A DNA stretch of 64,000 nt from Closterium sp. Naga37s-1 (lineage: Eukaryota > Streptophyta > Zygnematophyceae > Desmidiales > Closteriaceae): positions 124,001-188,000 of the forward strand of contig CANJKZ010000065.1 in NCBI GenBank assembly GCA_947471745.1. Reading direction: 5' to 3'. A program made the position numbers and the translations under genes. Under the pieces are notes generated by a model. The model saw only the letters and a list, made by a program, of their open reading frames with translations. It was not told where the DNA came from and searched no databases. Shown here one piece after another: positions 1 to 10,400 of the stretch. Numbering within the stretch: the stretch's first letter is position 1; each line of letters opens with the position of its first letter.

Positions 1-405
1 GAACAGCTGTTTGGCATGGAGGGACCGGACCATGTGTTCCTGAGGAGCAACGCCCATGCCATCATCGCCACACTCCCCCTCCACCCCACCATGCCCCTCC
101 CCCATCCCTCCTCCTCAATCCCCTCCCCTGCCGCCTCCCTGCCCCTCGCCCTCACCCCTGCCGCCCCCCGTCCCCTTGCTCCTCGCTCACCCCCACCTGA
201 TGCTTCCATTCCTGCTGGTGCTGTAGCCAATCCCGGTGCGATTTCTAACCCTGCTTCTTCTTCTTCTGCCGCCGCTGCTGCTACGGGTGGCAGTGGGGGT
301 GGAGGGGGCAGTGAGGAAGGTGTGTCGAGGCGCGAGGTGGTAGGGCCGGGGGTGGAAGGGGCGGGGCGGGGCAGTCGCCTCTGGTTCGCCAATTCTGCTC
401 GGTAA
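1..405 (+). CDS. 3' end of an unrecognised gene (partial)
   Basis: An open frame runs from the first base of the window to a TAA at 403-405. Its first ~26 residues (EQLFGMEGPDHVFLRSNAHA and on to IIATLP) look like ordinary folded protein. The rest is a low-complexity tail rich in Pro, Ser, Ala and Gly. I do not recognise the family. The gene would continue upstream of the window, and position 1 may lie inside its last exon. The proline/glycine tail could equally be untranslated sequence that happens to be open. Low confidence as a product, moderate as the end of a coding exon. Confidence 0.35.
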   Translation, partial: EQLFGMEGPDHVFLRSNAHAIIATLPLHPTMPLPHPSSSIPSPAASLPLALTPAAPRPLAPRSPPPDASIPAGAVANPGAISNPASSSSAAAAATGGSGGGGGSEEGVSRREVVGPGVEGAGRGSRLWFANSAR

Positions 406-560
406 TGCAGTGGAGGTTGAAGGGGCTTTAGTTTACAGTCCACTCAAGAAGGAATGGGGAGAGGCAGTCCCCTCTGGTTTGCCAATGCTGCTCGGTAGTG
501 CGGTGGAGGTCGAAGCGGTTTTAGAGTCGACTCAAGAAGGGTGGGGGCAAGGCAGTCGCT
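369..560. repeat. ~90-bp tandem duplication with decayed palindrome
   Basis: A unit beginning GGCAGTCGCCTCTGGTT occurs at ~370, again at ~463 and as a short third start at 551, with about 85-90% identity. Each unit ends in a decayed form of the window-wide palindrome: 519-538 reads TTTTAGAGTCGACTCAAGAA, and the first copy near 430-450 keeps only the right arm (CCACTCAAGAA). It lies in the intergenic DNA downstream of the partial gene. Confidence 0.7.
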
Positions 561-1221
561 TGTGGATGCGGCTTGAAGTGTGAAGCGTGAAGGGATGAAC
601 CAGGGCGGTAGCAGGGTGAGATGGGATGAAGATGGGGTGATTTGCAGCGGTTACCATGGGGTTGCTGGGAGAATCTGGGCTGTGCTTGTGGAGAGGAGAA
701 TCTGGGGCTCGAGAGGTAGCAAGAGTGGGCTGATGAGTAGGACGAGGCTGTTGCTGCGACGAGGCAATTTTGGTTGTATCTCCTTCCTTCCCAGTGCTGC
801 TGGGTTACCGGTATTAGTTTGAAGCTTGAAGTGTAATTACAGGCACTAGTCTCTGTCCTTCAGGAAGTAGGTACAGTATGTTCTAGCAAGATGACTGAAC
901 CTGAAATAGCGAACTTGCAAGGCTGGGATTCACTGACAGTACCGTCACGATGTGCGTCTTTTCTGGGAAGTGGTATCCTTACCATGGTTTGTTACCATGG
1001 CAACATCACTACCTAACAGCAGCATACACGCCAAATTCCACTGTATTGAACTCCATGGGTACCCCTACTGCTCTCACCACATTCCTGCAATGAACAGAGA
1101 GGTATGGGCCACATGCATGAAGGAAATAACAACCAATCGTGTAGAAGCTGAGATGAGCCATGTGACATGGCAGGTGGCATCACATGTGGAAGCAACAGGA
1201 AAGGCAAGCATGAGCACAAAA
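406..1221. other. Intergenic stretch, no gene recognised
   Basis: Apart from the tandem duplication at 369-560 I see nothing that can be supported as a gene here. Short open frames on both strands (580-822, 952-1359) have no recognisable domain. The right part (from about 1160) grades into broken copies of the last APC10 exon. Confidence 0.5.
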
Positions 1222-1318
1222 GGACTCTCTGGCAGGGCCCATAGACACTGTGGATGGGCATGGTGTGTGGACGGCCACATGGGGAGTGACTCACTGGCAG
1301 GGCCTGTAGCTGTTGATG
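1222..1318 (-). pseudogene. Two decayed copies of the APC10 terminal exon end
   Basis: On the minus strand, 1318-1287 and 1255-1222 each resemble the end of the last intact APC10 exon (frame reading INIYGPRQ followed by GTGAGTC). They read roughly NSYRPCQ and HSVYGPCQR. They sit tandemly downstream of the intact copy at 1437-1391 and have lost most of the exon. They are by-products of partial tandem duplication, not likely coding exons. Confidence 0.55.
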
Positions 1319-1390
1319 TGGGAAGTGAAAGGAAAGGATGTACTATGGGCGTCGTATAAAGTGTGGAAGGCCACGTGGGCAGCAAGTGAC

Positions 1391-3284
1391 TCACTGGCGG
1401 GGACCATAAATGTTGATCTGTCTGATGTGCGTGTCACGGCCGTTCTGGTGGTTGGAGATGACTGCCAGCTGCAGGTAGAACGCTCGCAGGTACTCCCTGG
1501 GATGGCGCAGATGGGGGAAGGAGGGGGGAGGGGGGAGGTGTTGAAGATGCGGCGCATGGTTGACTCTGTGGTATGGCAGCATGTGACTACATTGACGCTG
1601 GTGGTTCGAGATAACTGCCAGCTGCAGGTGGAATGCCCGCAGGTACTCCCTGGGGTGGCACGGGTGGGCATGGAGAAGGTAAGGGGAAGTGGGGAAGATT
1701 GATACTGCTATATTGATTCAGATTGACTGTGGAGGTTGGAGATGACTGCCAGTTGACCAGTCGATACAGTAGAACGCACGCAGGTACACCCTGGGGTGGC
1801 ACAGATGGGCACGGGAGGGGTGCATGCATGACGAGAATAAGAAGCAAGGTTGGTGACCGTGGTTCAAAAGGGGCAGGGACAGGCATGCAGCACTTGCCGT
1901 TGAGATCCCTCCAAAGCAACTGAGCTGTCATTCACCGGTCAGTCACAGCGGGATATGCAGCGAGACCAACCACTCCCCCCCATGGTGACTCACCTGTCAT
2001 CACTGGGTCGCAGCGGTATGTGCACCCACCCAGATGGCTCATTCATCTCCACTAGCTTCACCTCCTGCCATCGTACAACGCATCACATGTGAGGCACAAG
2101 TGCCATTGGTGAGATGTGCACCATAAGTGAAGCATCACTACGGGGAGCATCATAGCGAGCATGCCATCAAGCGAACGCCATGATGATGTCACGGGAAGCA
2201 TCGTTGTGAGCATGAACAGTATGTCCATTTGAGATGCTACCGGGAGCACCATGAGCATTGCCATGCAGGCACCATGAGCATTGCCATGCAGGCACCATGA
2301 GCAGCATTGCCCGCCCTGAGAAGTGCACCCACCTTGACGTCGTGGAAGGAGTTGCCAGCTCGAATGGACACCTTGTTGGGCGTGTAGCTCTCGTCCAGCT
2401 TGAAATCCACGTGCAGTGACACATGCTGGTGGGGTGGGTGGGGGTGGTGGGGGGGGGGAGGGTGTTGAGGGGGGGTGTCAAGCACAGGCCTTTTGAGGCG
2501 CCTTAAAAGGGTGTCAAGCACAGGCCACAAAGCAACAGTGCAACAGAGCACAGCACACAGCTCTCGTCCAGCTTGAATCCACGTGCAGTGACACGTGCTG
2601 GGGGTGGGGGCGAAGGTGAGGGGGGATGATGAACCGAAAGGCAGAACGCTCCTGTGCACTGGCTCCATACATAACTGAAAGGTGGAAGTGGTAACCATGT
2701 CATTGCAAAAACCAATCACTTACCTGCAACCGGACCTTCTTTTGAAACTGGATGTTCACCAAGTGTGGTTGTGATCCATCTGACCTGCACACACACGGGA
2801 AAGGAATGTTGGCACTTAGCAATACGTACCAGGAAAAAAAAAACACTGAAAAAAAAAGGGTTGCAGGGTCCACGCTGGAAATTCGATTCAGTTGATTGTA
2901 AGCATCAGCTTCGCACATATCTTCCAATTCTTAACTGCCAGAACGTGTCCGCCTTTCCGTCCCGCAGAAGCTCGACGCCATTGCCGGGTTTGGCGGAGCT
3001 CACACTCCACTCTGCCAAGTGCCCTATCTCCCGCCGGTCCTCCCCATCGTCTGGTAGACTCCCCACGCTGACGTCAGCCACCTCTGCTCTGCGCGGGAAG
3101 CACGAAATTGAGGGAACGAGAGGGAAAAGCGTAAGGGGAGAGATAAAAATCACTGATGGTTTGTTCTGGCGATTAAAGATAGTTGTGATCTCGGGTATTA
3201 GACACAGCTGAACGAAGCGTGCATCTGCAGACAGGTAAGGAACGAGCAGGAAATTTGAACGAAGTTTTCACCTGCTGCAGCCAT
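1391..3284 (-). CDS. APC10: Anaphase-promoting complex subunit 10 (DOC1 domain)
   Basis: Substrate-recognition co-subunit of the APC/C ubiquitin ligase; with CDC20/CDH1 it binds D-box substrates in the nucleus. Exons by splice site and phase: 3284-3272, 3083-2936, 2784-2724, 2425-2333, 2064-1994, 1496-1391. Together they give 163 residues with the DOC-domain signatures in order: [62 protein letters not shown] and [17 protein letters not shown]. The frame ends YGPRQ-stop, but a good donor (CA/GTGAGT) overlaps that stop. The usual C-terminal tail with its Ile-Arg end, which docks on APC3, is not visible and may lie in a further exon I could not find; family proteins are ~185-190 aa. The start gives a very short first exon (MAAA) and is the least certain part. 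Extra broken exon copies flank exons 3 and 6. Divergent from the SARD4-like gene. Confidence 0.9.
1594..1810 (-). pseudogene. Two tandem copies of the APC10 last-exon start
   Basis: Upstream of the intact last exon (1496) in transcript order lie two more copies, each with a CCCAG splice acceptor. The copy near 1650 reads [18 protein letters not shown] and then diverges. The copy near 1785 begins RVYLRAFY and then carries an insertion. Neither contains the essential [10 protein letters not shown] block, so splicing to them would break the protein. They lie in the last intron. Confidence 0.7.
2473..2526. repeat. 18-bp palindrome flanked by perfect 18-bp direct repeats
   Basis: TTTTGAGGCGCCTTAAAA (2491-2508) sits exactly between two identical copies of GGGTGTCAAGCACAGGCC (2473-2490 and 2509-2526). 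The site is in the APC10 intron between exons 3 and 4 of the model (2723-2426). The structure is insert plus target duplication with no other foreign sequence. Confidence 0.9.
2559..2600 (-). pseudogene. Broken copy of the start of the APC10 VDFKLDESY exon
   Basis: Minus-strand sequence matches the acceptor and first ~40 bases of the intact exon at 2425-2333 (HVSLHVD), but two A residues are missing after the VD codons, so the frame shifts. It lies upstream of the intact exon, on the far side of the palindrome at 2491-2508. It is a duplicated, non-functional exon fragment. Confidence 0.75.
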
Positions 3285-3986
3285 TCTCCGTCTCCGGAGA
3301 TGACGGCGATGGACGATGGACGATGGAAGAACCCACAGCGATGATGTGCGACGCTACGCGACGGCTCAAGTCAGGTCACCCTTCGCCACTGTCGCTTCAA
3401 CGGGGGTATAATGGGGATGCCTTGACGACAGTCGTTAGAGGTGTAAGCTGGAACGGGACAGATTTTGTTCTTCGGAGAATCAACTATGCCGAGACGCGAC
3501 GCGAATGGTGTGTGCCTGACAATGAACTCACTTGAACTGCTGAGAAAGAAATTTGAGTTTCCTACTGTGCGTAGATTGGAGAAGTGAGTTAAAGCTTCAG
3601 TACCGAATCAGTACCGCAATGTACCCATCTCCAGACCTGTCGAAAATACGACCCCATCGAAAGATTCGCGAAAGTAAAAATGCAGAAAATGAATGAAATT
3701 CTGGTCACGTTACAGGTTACTGGAGCATACTCAAGCGGGTTTCATTGCTAGCCCCACATTTTTGGCGCTTCCCTACATGTCCTCGCCGCTTTCAGCTTGT
3801 GCGCACGTCATGTGCTGCGCATAGCACAGCTCGTGCGCGCACGCAATGCAGGAGGCGCTGCGGTATCCGTGGCGCGTCGCGAACCGCATCACTGTAGGCC
3901 GTGGCGTGGACGTGAGGCTCGGGGGGCAGAGACGCTGCGCTGTGCGCTTTGCGCGAGCGCGATCGACAGCGACAGCAAGAGCAACC
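3285..3986. promoter_or_regulatory. Divergent intergenic region between APC10 and SARD4-like gene
   Basis: About 0.7 kb separates the start codons of two divergent genes, so it should hold both promoters. No convincing TATA box was located. A frame continuous with the SARD4-like start opens at 3846 and may be part of that gene's N-terminus rather than promoter. The function is inferred from position only. Confidence 0.45.
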
Positions 3987-6198
3987 ATGAGGGTGTTCAC
4001 TGCGGAGCAAGTCCACCGCGCGCTGCCATACGACGGTGAGCGATGGGCAGGCGGAGCGACGGGCGGGCGGAGCGACGGGCGGCGGATTGATGAGCGATGG
4101 GAGATAGGTTGTGACACCTGTGAGTGAATGAGTGTTCGATTCGAGGCCGATTGAGCATCTCCGCGACGCTTCCCCCCTATCCCCTCTTGCCCCGCCTGTG
4201 CCCCCTTTCCCCGCCCCCAGCACTCATTGAGCATCTCCTCGAGGCCTTCCGCGCCTCCAGTGGCGGACCTGGCATCGCCGCCCCGCCACGACAGCACTAC
4301 AGCATCGGGCAGCGCGCTACGGATGAGGATGGGGATGCTAATACCGAGGTGGATGCTAGGTCTGGGGCAGTAGGAGACCCGGAAGTGAGGGGGGAAAGAG
4401 GGGGAGAAGAAGGAGAGGGAGGAAGTGGAAGAAGGATCACAGCAGAGGGGAAGAAGCAGGCAGGGGGGACGCTGCTGGTGATGCCGGCTTGGGACTCGAA
4501 TTGCGGCGCGGAAGGTGAGGGGCTTACTCCAATTAAGGGGGGGGAGAGGACATGCGCAGGTGGAGTGTGGGGTGGATGCAGGGTTAAAAAAAACGGCCGT
4601 TTTATTGAAATTTTACCGTAAAAAACGGCCACTTAGTGGGACCAAATTGAACCCGAAATGCAGCAGCATGAAGGGGATGGACCCCTTCTTACATGTATGC
4701 GCTTGTTGGCATGATTGAAAATGTTTTTGACCTTGTTTTTCTCTTTTTTTTCTTGGTGAACAGAGTTCTCTAACAAAAAAACGGCCGTTTTTTTGAAAAA
4801 TCACCGTAAAAAACGACCGTAAAAAACGGACCGTATTTTACGAAAACCGTAATTTTGAACCTTGGGTGGATGGGGTGGATGGGGTCCAGGTGTGCTTAGG
4901 TGACTTTTGAGTCGACTCAAAAGTCTCCAGGTGTGCTGCATGGCTGCGTATGTTGCGGGAAAATGTGAAACCACGGCACATGTGAGGGCCAGGCGAATGC
5001 TGGATCACAACAGTGCAGGCCCTGCTGGAGTCACCAGAGGCCTTCCTTAGCAGTACGCTACTGCTGCACGGCATAGTCACTTTTGTTGTTCATACTTCTC
5101 AAAACACTTCGTCGCTCATGCAACTCATACCCACCGATCTGCACCGATGTCTACCCACCACCTCGCAGAGCCCTTCCTGGGTGTGAAGCTCGCGACAGTG
5201 TTCCCCGGCAATGCCAGGCACGGCCTGCCATCGGTGGCAGCGAGCTACCTGCTCTCCTCTGCTGCCACCGGCGCCCCCCTTGCCCTCATGGACGGCACTG
5301 CCATCACACTCCGTCGCACAGCTGCCGCCTCTGCTCTCGCTGCACACTACCTCGCACGGTAAATGAGTCATTACTGCTTCCGCCCTCTAGCTCCCCTGAT
5401 CCCCTCTCCCCTCTCTTTCTCAATCCCCCAAGGCTTCCGATCTCCCCCCATTTCCAAATTTCTAGCTCCAACCGCAGGAGATTACATGCATGCAGTTTCC
5501 GCCCCCCTCACTCTGCCGCTTTCTTCCCTCCCTGCAGTCGTGACTCCAAGGTGCTTCTGATGGTGGGCACAGGCAACCTTGCTCCCCATCTCATCCTCGC
5601 CCACCTCTCAGCCACTCCCTCCCTCCGCTCCGTGCTCCTCTGGGGTCGCACTCTCACCAAGGCCCAGCAGACAGCTGAGCATCTGGTCTCCTCTAACCCA
5701 AGGTTTCGTCTCATTGAGTCGGAGGGGAATTCCTTGACGGATTTATTGGAAGGGCAAGAAACGGGTGGGGTCTGTGTTCAGGTTGTGAGCGATCTAGAGC
5801 CTGCGGTGCGCTTGGCGGATGTTGTTTCATGTGCCACTCTTGCAACGGAACCACTCGTGTGTGGACGGTGGTTGAAGCGTGGAGCCCATGTGGATTTGGT
5901 TGGCGGTTTTCGTCCGGATATGCGTGAAGCGGATAATGATGTCATGATTGCAGCCAGAGGGTCGATATTTGTGGATGCGAAGGATGGTGATGCAATCACA
6001 GGGTCTGGGGACCTTATCAAGCCTATTTCCGGTGGGGCTATACTTGAGAAGGACATTGGAGGAGATCTCTGTGATCTATGTTCTGAACGTGTGCACGGGA
6101 GGAGAGCTAGTGAGGATATTACTGTCTTCAAGTCGGTAGGATTGGCCGTAGAAGACCTTGTAGCTGCCAAGCTTGTATGGAAGGATAGGGACTTGTAA
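3987..6198 (+). CDS. SARD4-like ornithine cyclodeaminase/mu-crystallin reductase
   Basis: Member of the ornithine cyclodeaminase/mu-crystallin family. The plant member SARD4 reduces 1-piperideine-2-carboxylate to pipecolate in plastids, using NAD(P)H. Exons 3987-4035, 4221-4514, 5169-5358 and 5538-6198 join in phase to 397 residues. Landmarks are TLLVMPAWD, GVKLATVFPGNARHGLPSV, ALMDGTAIT, the nucleotide-binding MVGTGNLAPHLI, GAHVDLVGGFRPDMREAD, and a C-terminal KSVGLAVEDLVAAK. Exon 2 carries an acidic, glycine-rich insertion of ~50 residues not typical of the family. An in-frame ATG at 3846 would add 47 residues rich in Arg, Ala and Thr, which could be a plastid transit peptide. Ornithine cyclodeaminase or ketimine reductase activity cannot be excluded from sequence. 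Confidence 0.9.
4586..4855. repeat. Two copies of a short ACGGCCGT palindromic element
   Basis: In intron 2 of the SARD4-like gene (4515-5168), AAAAACGGCCGTTTT followed by TTGAAA and CACCGTAAAAAACG-like sequence occurs at 4586-4632 and again at 4775-4855. The second copy is extended by further CCGTAAAAAACG units. Between the copies lies ~140 bp of AT-rich DNA. The AACGGCCGTT core is self-complementary. I do not recognise it as a known element. Confidence 0.6.
4885..4937. repeat. Exact palindrome flanked by 12-bp direct repeats
   Basis: TTTTGAGTCGACTCAAAA (4905-4922) is perfect and extends to a 24-bp palindrome (4902-4925, GAC...GTC). TCCAGGTGTGCT occurs at 4885-4896 and again at 4926-4937. 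It lies in intron 2 of the SARD4-like gene. Confidence 0.9.
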
Positions 6199-6761
6199 CG
6201 AGTTTTTTTTATTTATTTACTGCTATCTTGTATAGTTTCACAATTTACCCCAGAATGTTGGAAGCATTTAACTTAATCTTGGAGATTGATCCTAAAGAAC
6301 GAGCTAATTTGTGGTTTATTCCCACATATCGTGGATGGTTTCACGGTTTATTCTCAAATCTCAGTGTTAATTTCAATGAGTAATTGTTTGTAGGATATGT
6401 ATACATAACATCGTATCATTTGTCATGTATTTCTCGTCATGTTTTCAAATCCCCTTGAAATTGGCGCTCCTCAACTTTTAGTCCCAAGAAAATCAAGCGG
6501 CTCGAGAACTCCAATCTCGTCGAGCCAGGTGCAATCCCAAGGTCCAGCGCTGTCCCCGCCGGTGATTCCGCGACAGCCCCCAAGCGCCGCGCTTCGGCTT
6601 GTGATGGGTCACTTCACTGCCAGTCCGTGCCAAGTACAAATGTGAGAATATTGGAACCGATCAGTCAGTTGCTCTCGCAATCACCAATTTCAGCTCTCAT
6701 CTGCTTCAGACATTGTCTGCCTTGAATCTGTGGGTAACACTACATTTTCGTACCAGCGACC
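6199..6761. other. Intergenic, AT-rich; 3' flank and promoter region
   Basis: Between the reductase stop and the acidic-protein start, composition drops to AT-rich, unlike the flanking exons. It should contain the 3' UTR of the first gene and the promoter and 5' UTR of the second. I see no gene or RNA. Confidence 0.5.
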
Positions 6762-7222
6762 ATGGCCGGCTCCAACAACGAAGTTATTGTTCAGGCTGTT
6801 TCACAGCAGGTCGAGGAGAAGAAGGTCGATGCTGTTGAGAAGTCTTCAGAGGTACTTTTCTAGAACTCAATACTATTTGAAAGCTTTGTTTCTCTTTAAC
6901 TCGAGAATGATATTAACAACGAATCTTGCCTTTGCAGGAAACAACGAACTCGCTAGAGGAAAAATCTTCGACTGACGTCAAGCCCTCCGCAAACGCGGAC
7001 AGCGAGCCAGCGACCGACGACAAGGAGAAGAAGGATGACGAGACGACACCTGACAGTGACGTTGTTGAGGTTGAGGCTGAAAAGGTCCCTGAAGTGGCTG
7101 CTTCTGCGGATGCGATCCCTTCCACTACTGAAACGACTGCCGCCATTTCGACCAAAAGGAAGGCTGAGGCGTCGGAGGACGAGACAGGCGCCAAGAAGGT
7201 CTGCCTAGAAGCTGAGGCTTAG
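6762..7222 (+). CDS. Small acidic, probably nuclear, protein of unknown function
   Basis: Two exons, 6762-6851 and 6938-7222, join in phase to 124 residues. The protein is almost entirely Glu, Asp, Lys, Ser, Thr, Ala and Val and has no hydrophobic core, so it is probably disordered. Near the C-terminus KRKAEASEDETGAKKV looks like a bipartite nuclear localisation signal. The overall style resembles prothymosin-like acidic nuclear proteins, but I claim no homology. The start follows AGCGACC and the intron has consensus ends. Its 3' end converges on MSH3 with only 184 bp between the stops. Confidence 0.75.
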
Positions 7223-7406
7223 GTGACTTCTTGTGAAGCGAAGATACCTATGAGATCCTTGAAGGCTCAACAATCTCTGACATTTCTGACATGTAATTGT
7301 AAAAGTATCATTATTCCATGTATCTTTGATTATCCAACTTGCTGACCTGTACCATTATTTACGGAGCTATTAATAACCAGCGCCAACTTAAAAAAGTCGA
7401 ACGCAT

Positions 7407-10400
7407 CTAATACATGTCATTTCGAATATGCTCTATCATTCGAATAGACTCCTGGAGTTGACGAATCTGATCCAAGTACAACCACATGCTGGAATCCTCT
7501 TGTGCAGTGTCCCTTGCCTGAACGTCTTGAACAAGCGATAGACACTGCTTGACAGTGTTCAGCAACTCCTCTTCCTCTTGGAGGCTGCTCTCATGGTGAT
7601 CAGCTCCAGTTTCTGGAAAGGCTGCTTCACGAAGCTTTGGCTCATTGATTCGCTCATCTGGAGGAGAAACTCTCTGGGAAGGAGTGTCTCCATAAACTGT
7701 CCCTGAAATAGCAGCCCCACTTCTGCTCTTCATGCGCTCCAGCACATCATGCTCAAGCTTCGCAGCCATGGCAGCTGCTCGCTGCACAACGCTCTCAGGC
7801 ACCTGCAGACAACGAGACAGTGGCAATGAGAAGAGGTCGACGGATGAAAAGTCTTCAACAATTACAAGGCAGAAACCCATGGATGAATCTGCTTACACGA
7901 CAGAAATAATTACCTGAGCAAGGCGGGCTAAATTCAGGCCGAAACTGCGGCTGGCAACCCCACGAACGAGCTTGTACAAGAAGGTGACCTGCTGATCCGG
8001 CTTCGTTTCTGCTTGCTCATCCGAACCAGATGCCACAGGATTTAACACCTGCGATGTTCCTCTTGCAGATATTGGTGATGTGGGTGATAGAGGGGGGGCT
8101 GGTGGAGCAGAGGCGAGGAAGGACATGTGAAAGCTTCCCATCGCACCCGGGAGCTCTTTTTCCAGCTGAGCGATTTCAGGGTAGTGTGTGACGAAGAGTG
8201 TGAGGCAACACACTTTGGATAAGAGGTACTGTGGATGGGACAGAGGGAGAGAGTGGACGGGAGAGAGGGGGGGCAGAGGAGGGGAGGAAGGGGAGGGTTC
8301 AATGGATGAAGAAGTCAGCCTTAAAAAAACGCAAGTTCATAATGTGATGATGACACTTTACCAAGAACACGAGATGAGCTCACATGCAGGATGGAATGGG
8401 CTCACATGCAGGGTGGCATAAGCGATGGCAACCCCATCATGGGTGCTGGTGCCTCGACCCAGCTCGTCCACTATCACCAGCGACCGACCCGTTGCCCGAT
8501 GAAGAATCCCGGAAGCTTCCCCCAGCTCCTCCAGGAACGTGGACGTGCGGCGCGCCAGGCTGTCATTGGCTGCTCCCATGCGAGTCAGAACCGCGTCCAA
8601 TACATGGAGGCGCGCTGAGTCTGCAGGCACGTAACACCCGATCTGCGCCATGATGCATATCAGCGCCACCTGGCAGATGTAACAGCTCTTGCCGCCCATG
8701 TTGGGACCAGTGATGACGTGGCACCTTTCACCATCCGACATCAGCATGGTGTCATTCGGTACAAACTCGCTCCCCATAGTCACATCCAGCACAGGGTGCC
8801 TCCCATTCGTTATAAGCACATTCTGGGCCCCACCTTCCGGAAAAAACTCCGGCCGAACATACCCCTTAGAAGCAGAAACAGCAGCAAGCGCACACAAACA
8901 GTCCAGCTCAGCTAGTGCCTTAACAGCTTGTCTCAACTCCACATGCCCCCCTCCCTCCGTCCTAAACCCTTCCAGCAGCTCCTGCCACGCCCTCCCTGCT
9001 GCCGCCGCTGCAGCTTCTTTTGCCAGCGCCAGCCTGTCCAATTCCGCGAGGACAGCTGGCGGGTGGTAACGCGTAACGCCTCCGGCCTTGCCAGCCTTGA
9101 CGGCGCTGTGTTTGAGCCAATCAGAGGGGACTCGGAGGGCCGAGGGAACTTCGATGAGATGAGTGGCACCGGAAACGGAGAAGAAGGAGAGGGATGGGAG
9201 ACGCAATTGGGACCGGATAGCCGGGAGGAGCGAGTTGAGGTGGCCCTCTGCCTCCCGCACTGCTTCTCTGCACGCCCAGAGCTCCGGAAACTGCAAGGAA
9301 GCTTCTGCTGCTTCCTCTTCATCCAGGGCGTCTCGAATGCGGTAATTGTTGCCGTGTTGCATATGCTCTTGCTGTTGCTGGCTCTGGTGAGCAGGAGCAG
9401 AGCACACAATGAGGTTCACCTTGTCTCCCCGGGCAGCAGCATCAGCATCCACGGCACTCCGCATCCGCCGGGCGTGCCGCACCACGGCTGGCGATGCTGC
9501 TGCCCTCAGCAGCCTCTGCAGCAGCACCGACTGCACCCTAGGCGTGTCACTGCTGCTGTCAGGGTCGGTGTCAGTAGCAGCAGCAGTGGCGGGGGTGGAA
9601 TGAGGTGGGTCGGGGAGGAGGGGGCGCAGCTGCTGTGCTGCTGACGCCAGAGCTGAGAGGACTCGGACAAACTGAGGGGCATGTGGGGGGGTGGGAGAAA
9701 AGGGGGGTTGGGGAATGGGAAATGGTGACACAAAGGGGTCCTCTCCTGCTCCAACCAAAATGCCTCGTTTTCTAAACTTGTTACGAACCAGCTGACCCCA
9801 GCTGGTTCGTAAACTTGTGCAGTATCCGCGTCTCTGCAGTATCCGCGTCAACCCCCTCTCCACATCTCCCATGCGTGCCAGTGACCCTAGCACTCTTGAC
9901 TTTTGAGTCAACTCAAAAGCCACCTACGAAGCCCACCCACCTCGTTGGGAGTGACCGTTTTGTGCAGTATCCGCGTGACTCCCCTCTCCACATCCCCCAT
10001 GCGCGCCAACGACCCCAGCACTCCCCCCACCACCTCCCCCACTCCCCCCTCCCCCTCCCCCGCTCCCCTGCTCGCCGCCCCCACTGCCCCCCCTCCCCGC
10101 CCGCTCCCAGGAAACGTCCGAGAAACGCCAACCACTCGCCCCAGCGAGCCAGTGAGCGGAGAGGAGAGCGAGGGGGAGGAGGAGAGGAGCTCGGAAACGG
10201 CTTGTTGGCGAAGGGTGATGTGGGGGAGGCGTGTGAGGGGGTGGGTGACCCAGTGGCGCATGAGTCGCCCCCCTGCTGCTGTGAGCGCGTGGTTGAGCAG
10301 CCAGAGGAGGGAGCCCCGTGTGGTACCATCTGCACTGTTGTGGAGAATCTGAGACATTCGAGGGGGCGGGGGGGGGGGGATTGCAACGGGAGGGAGGCAC

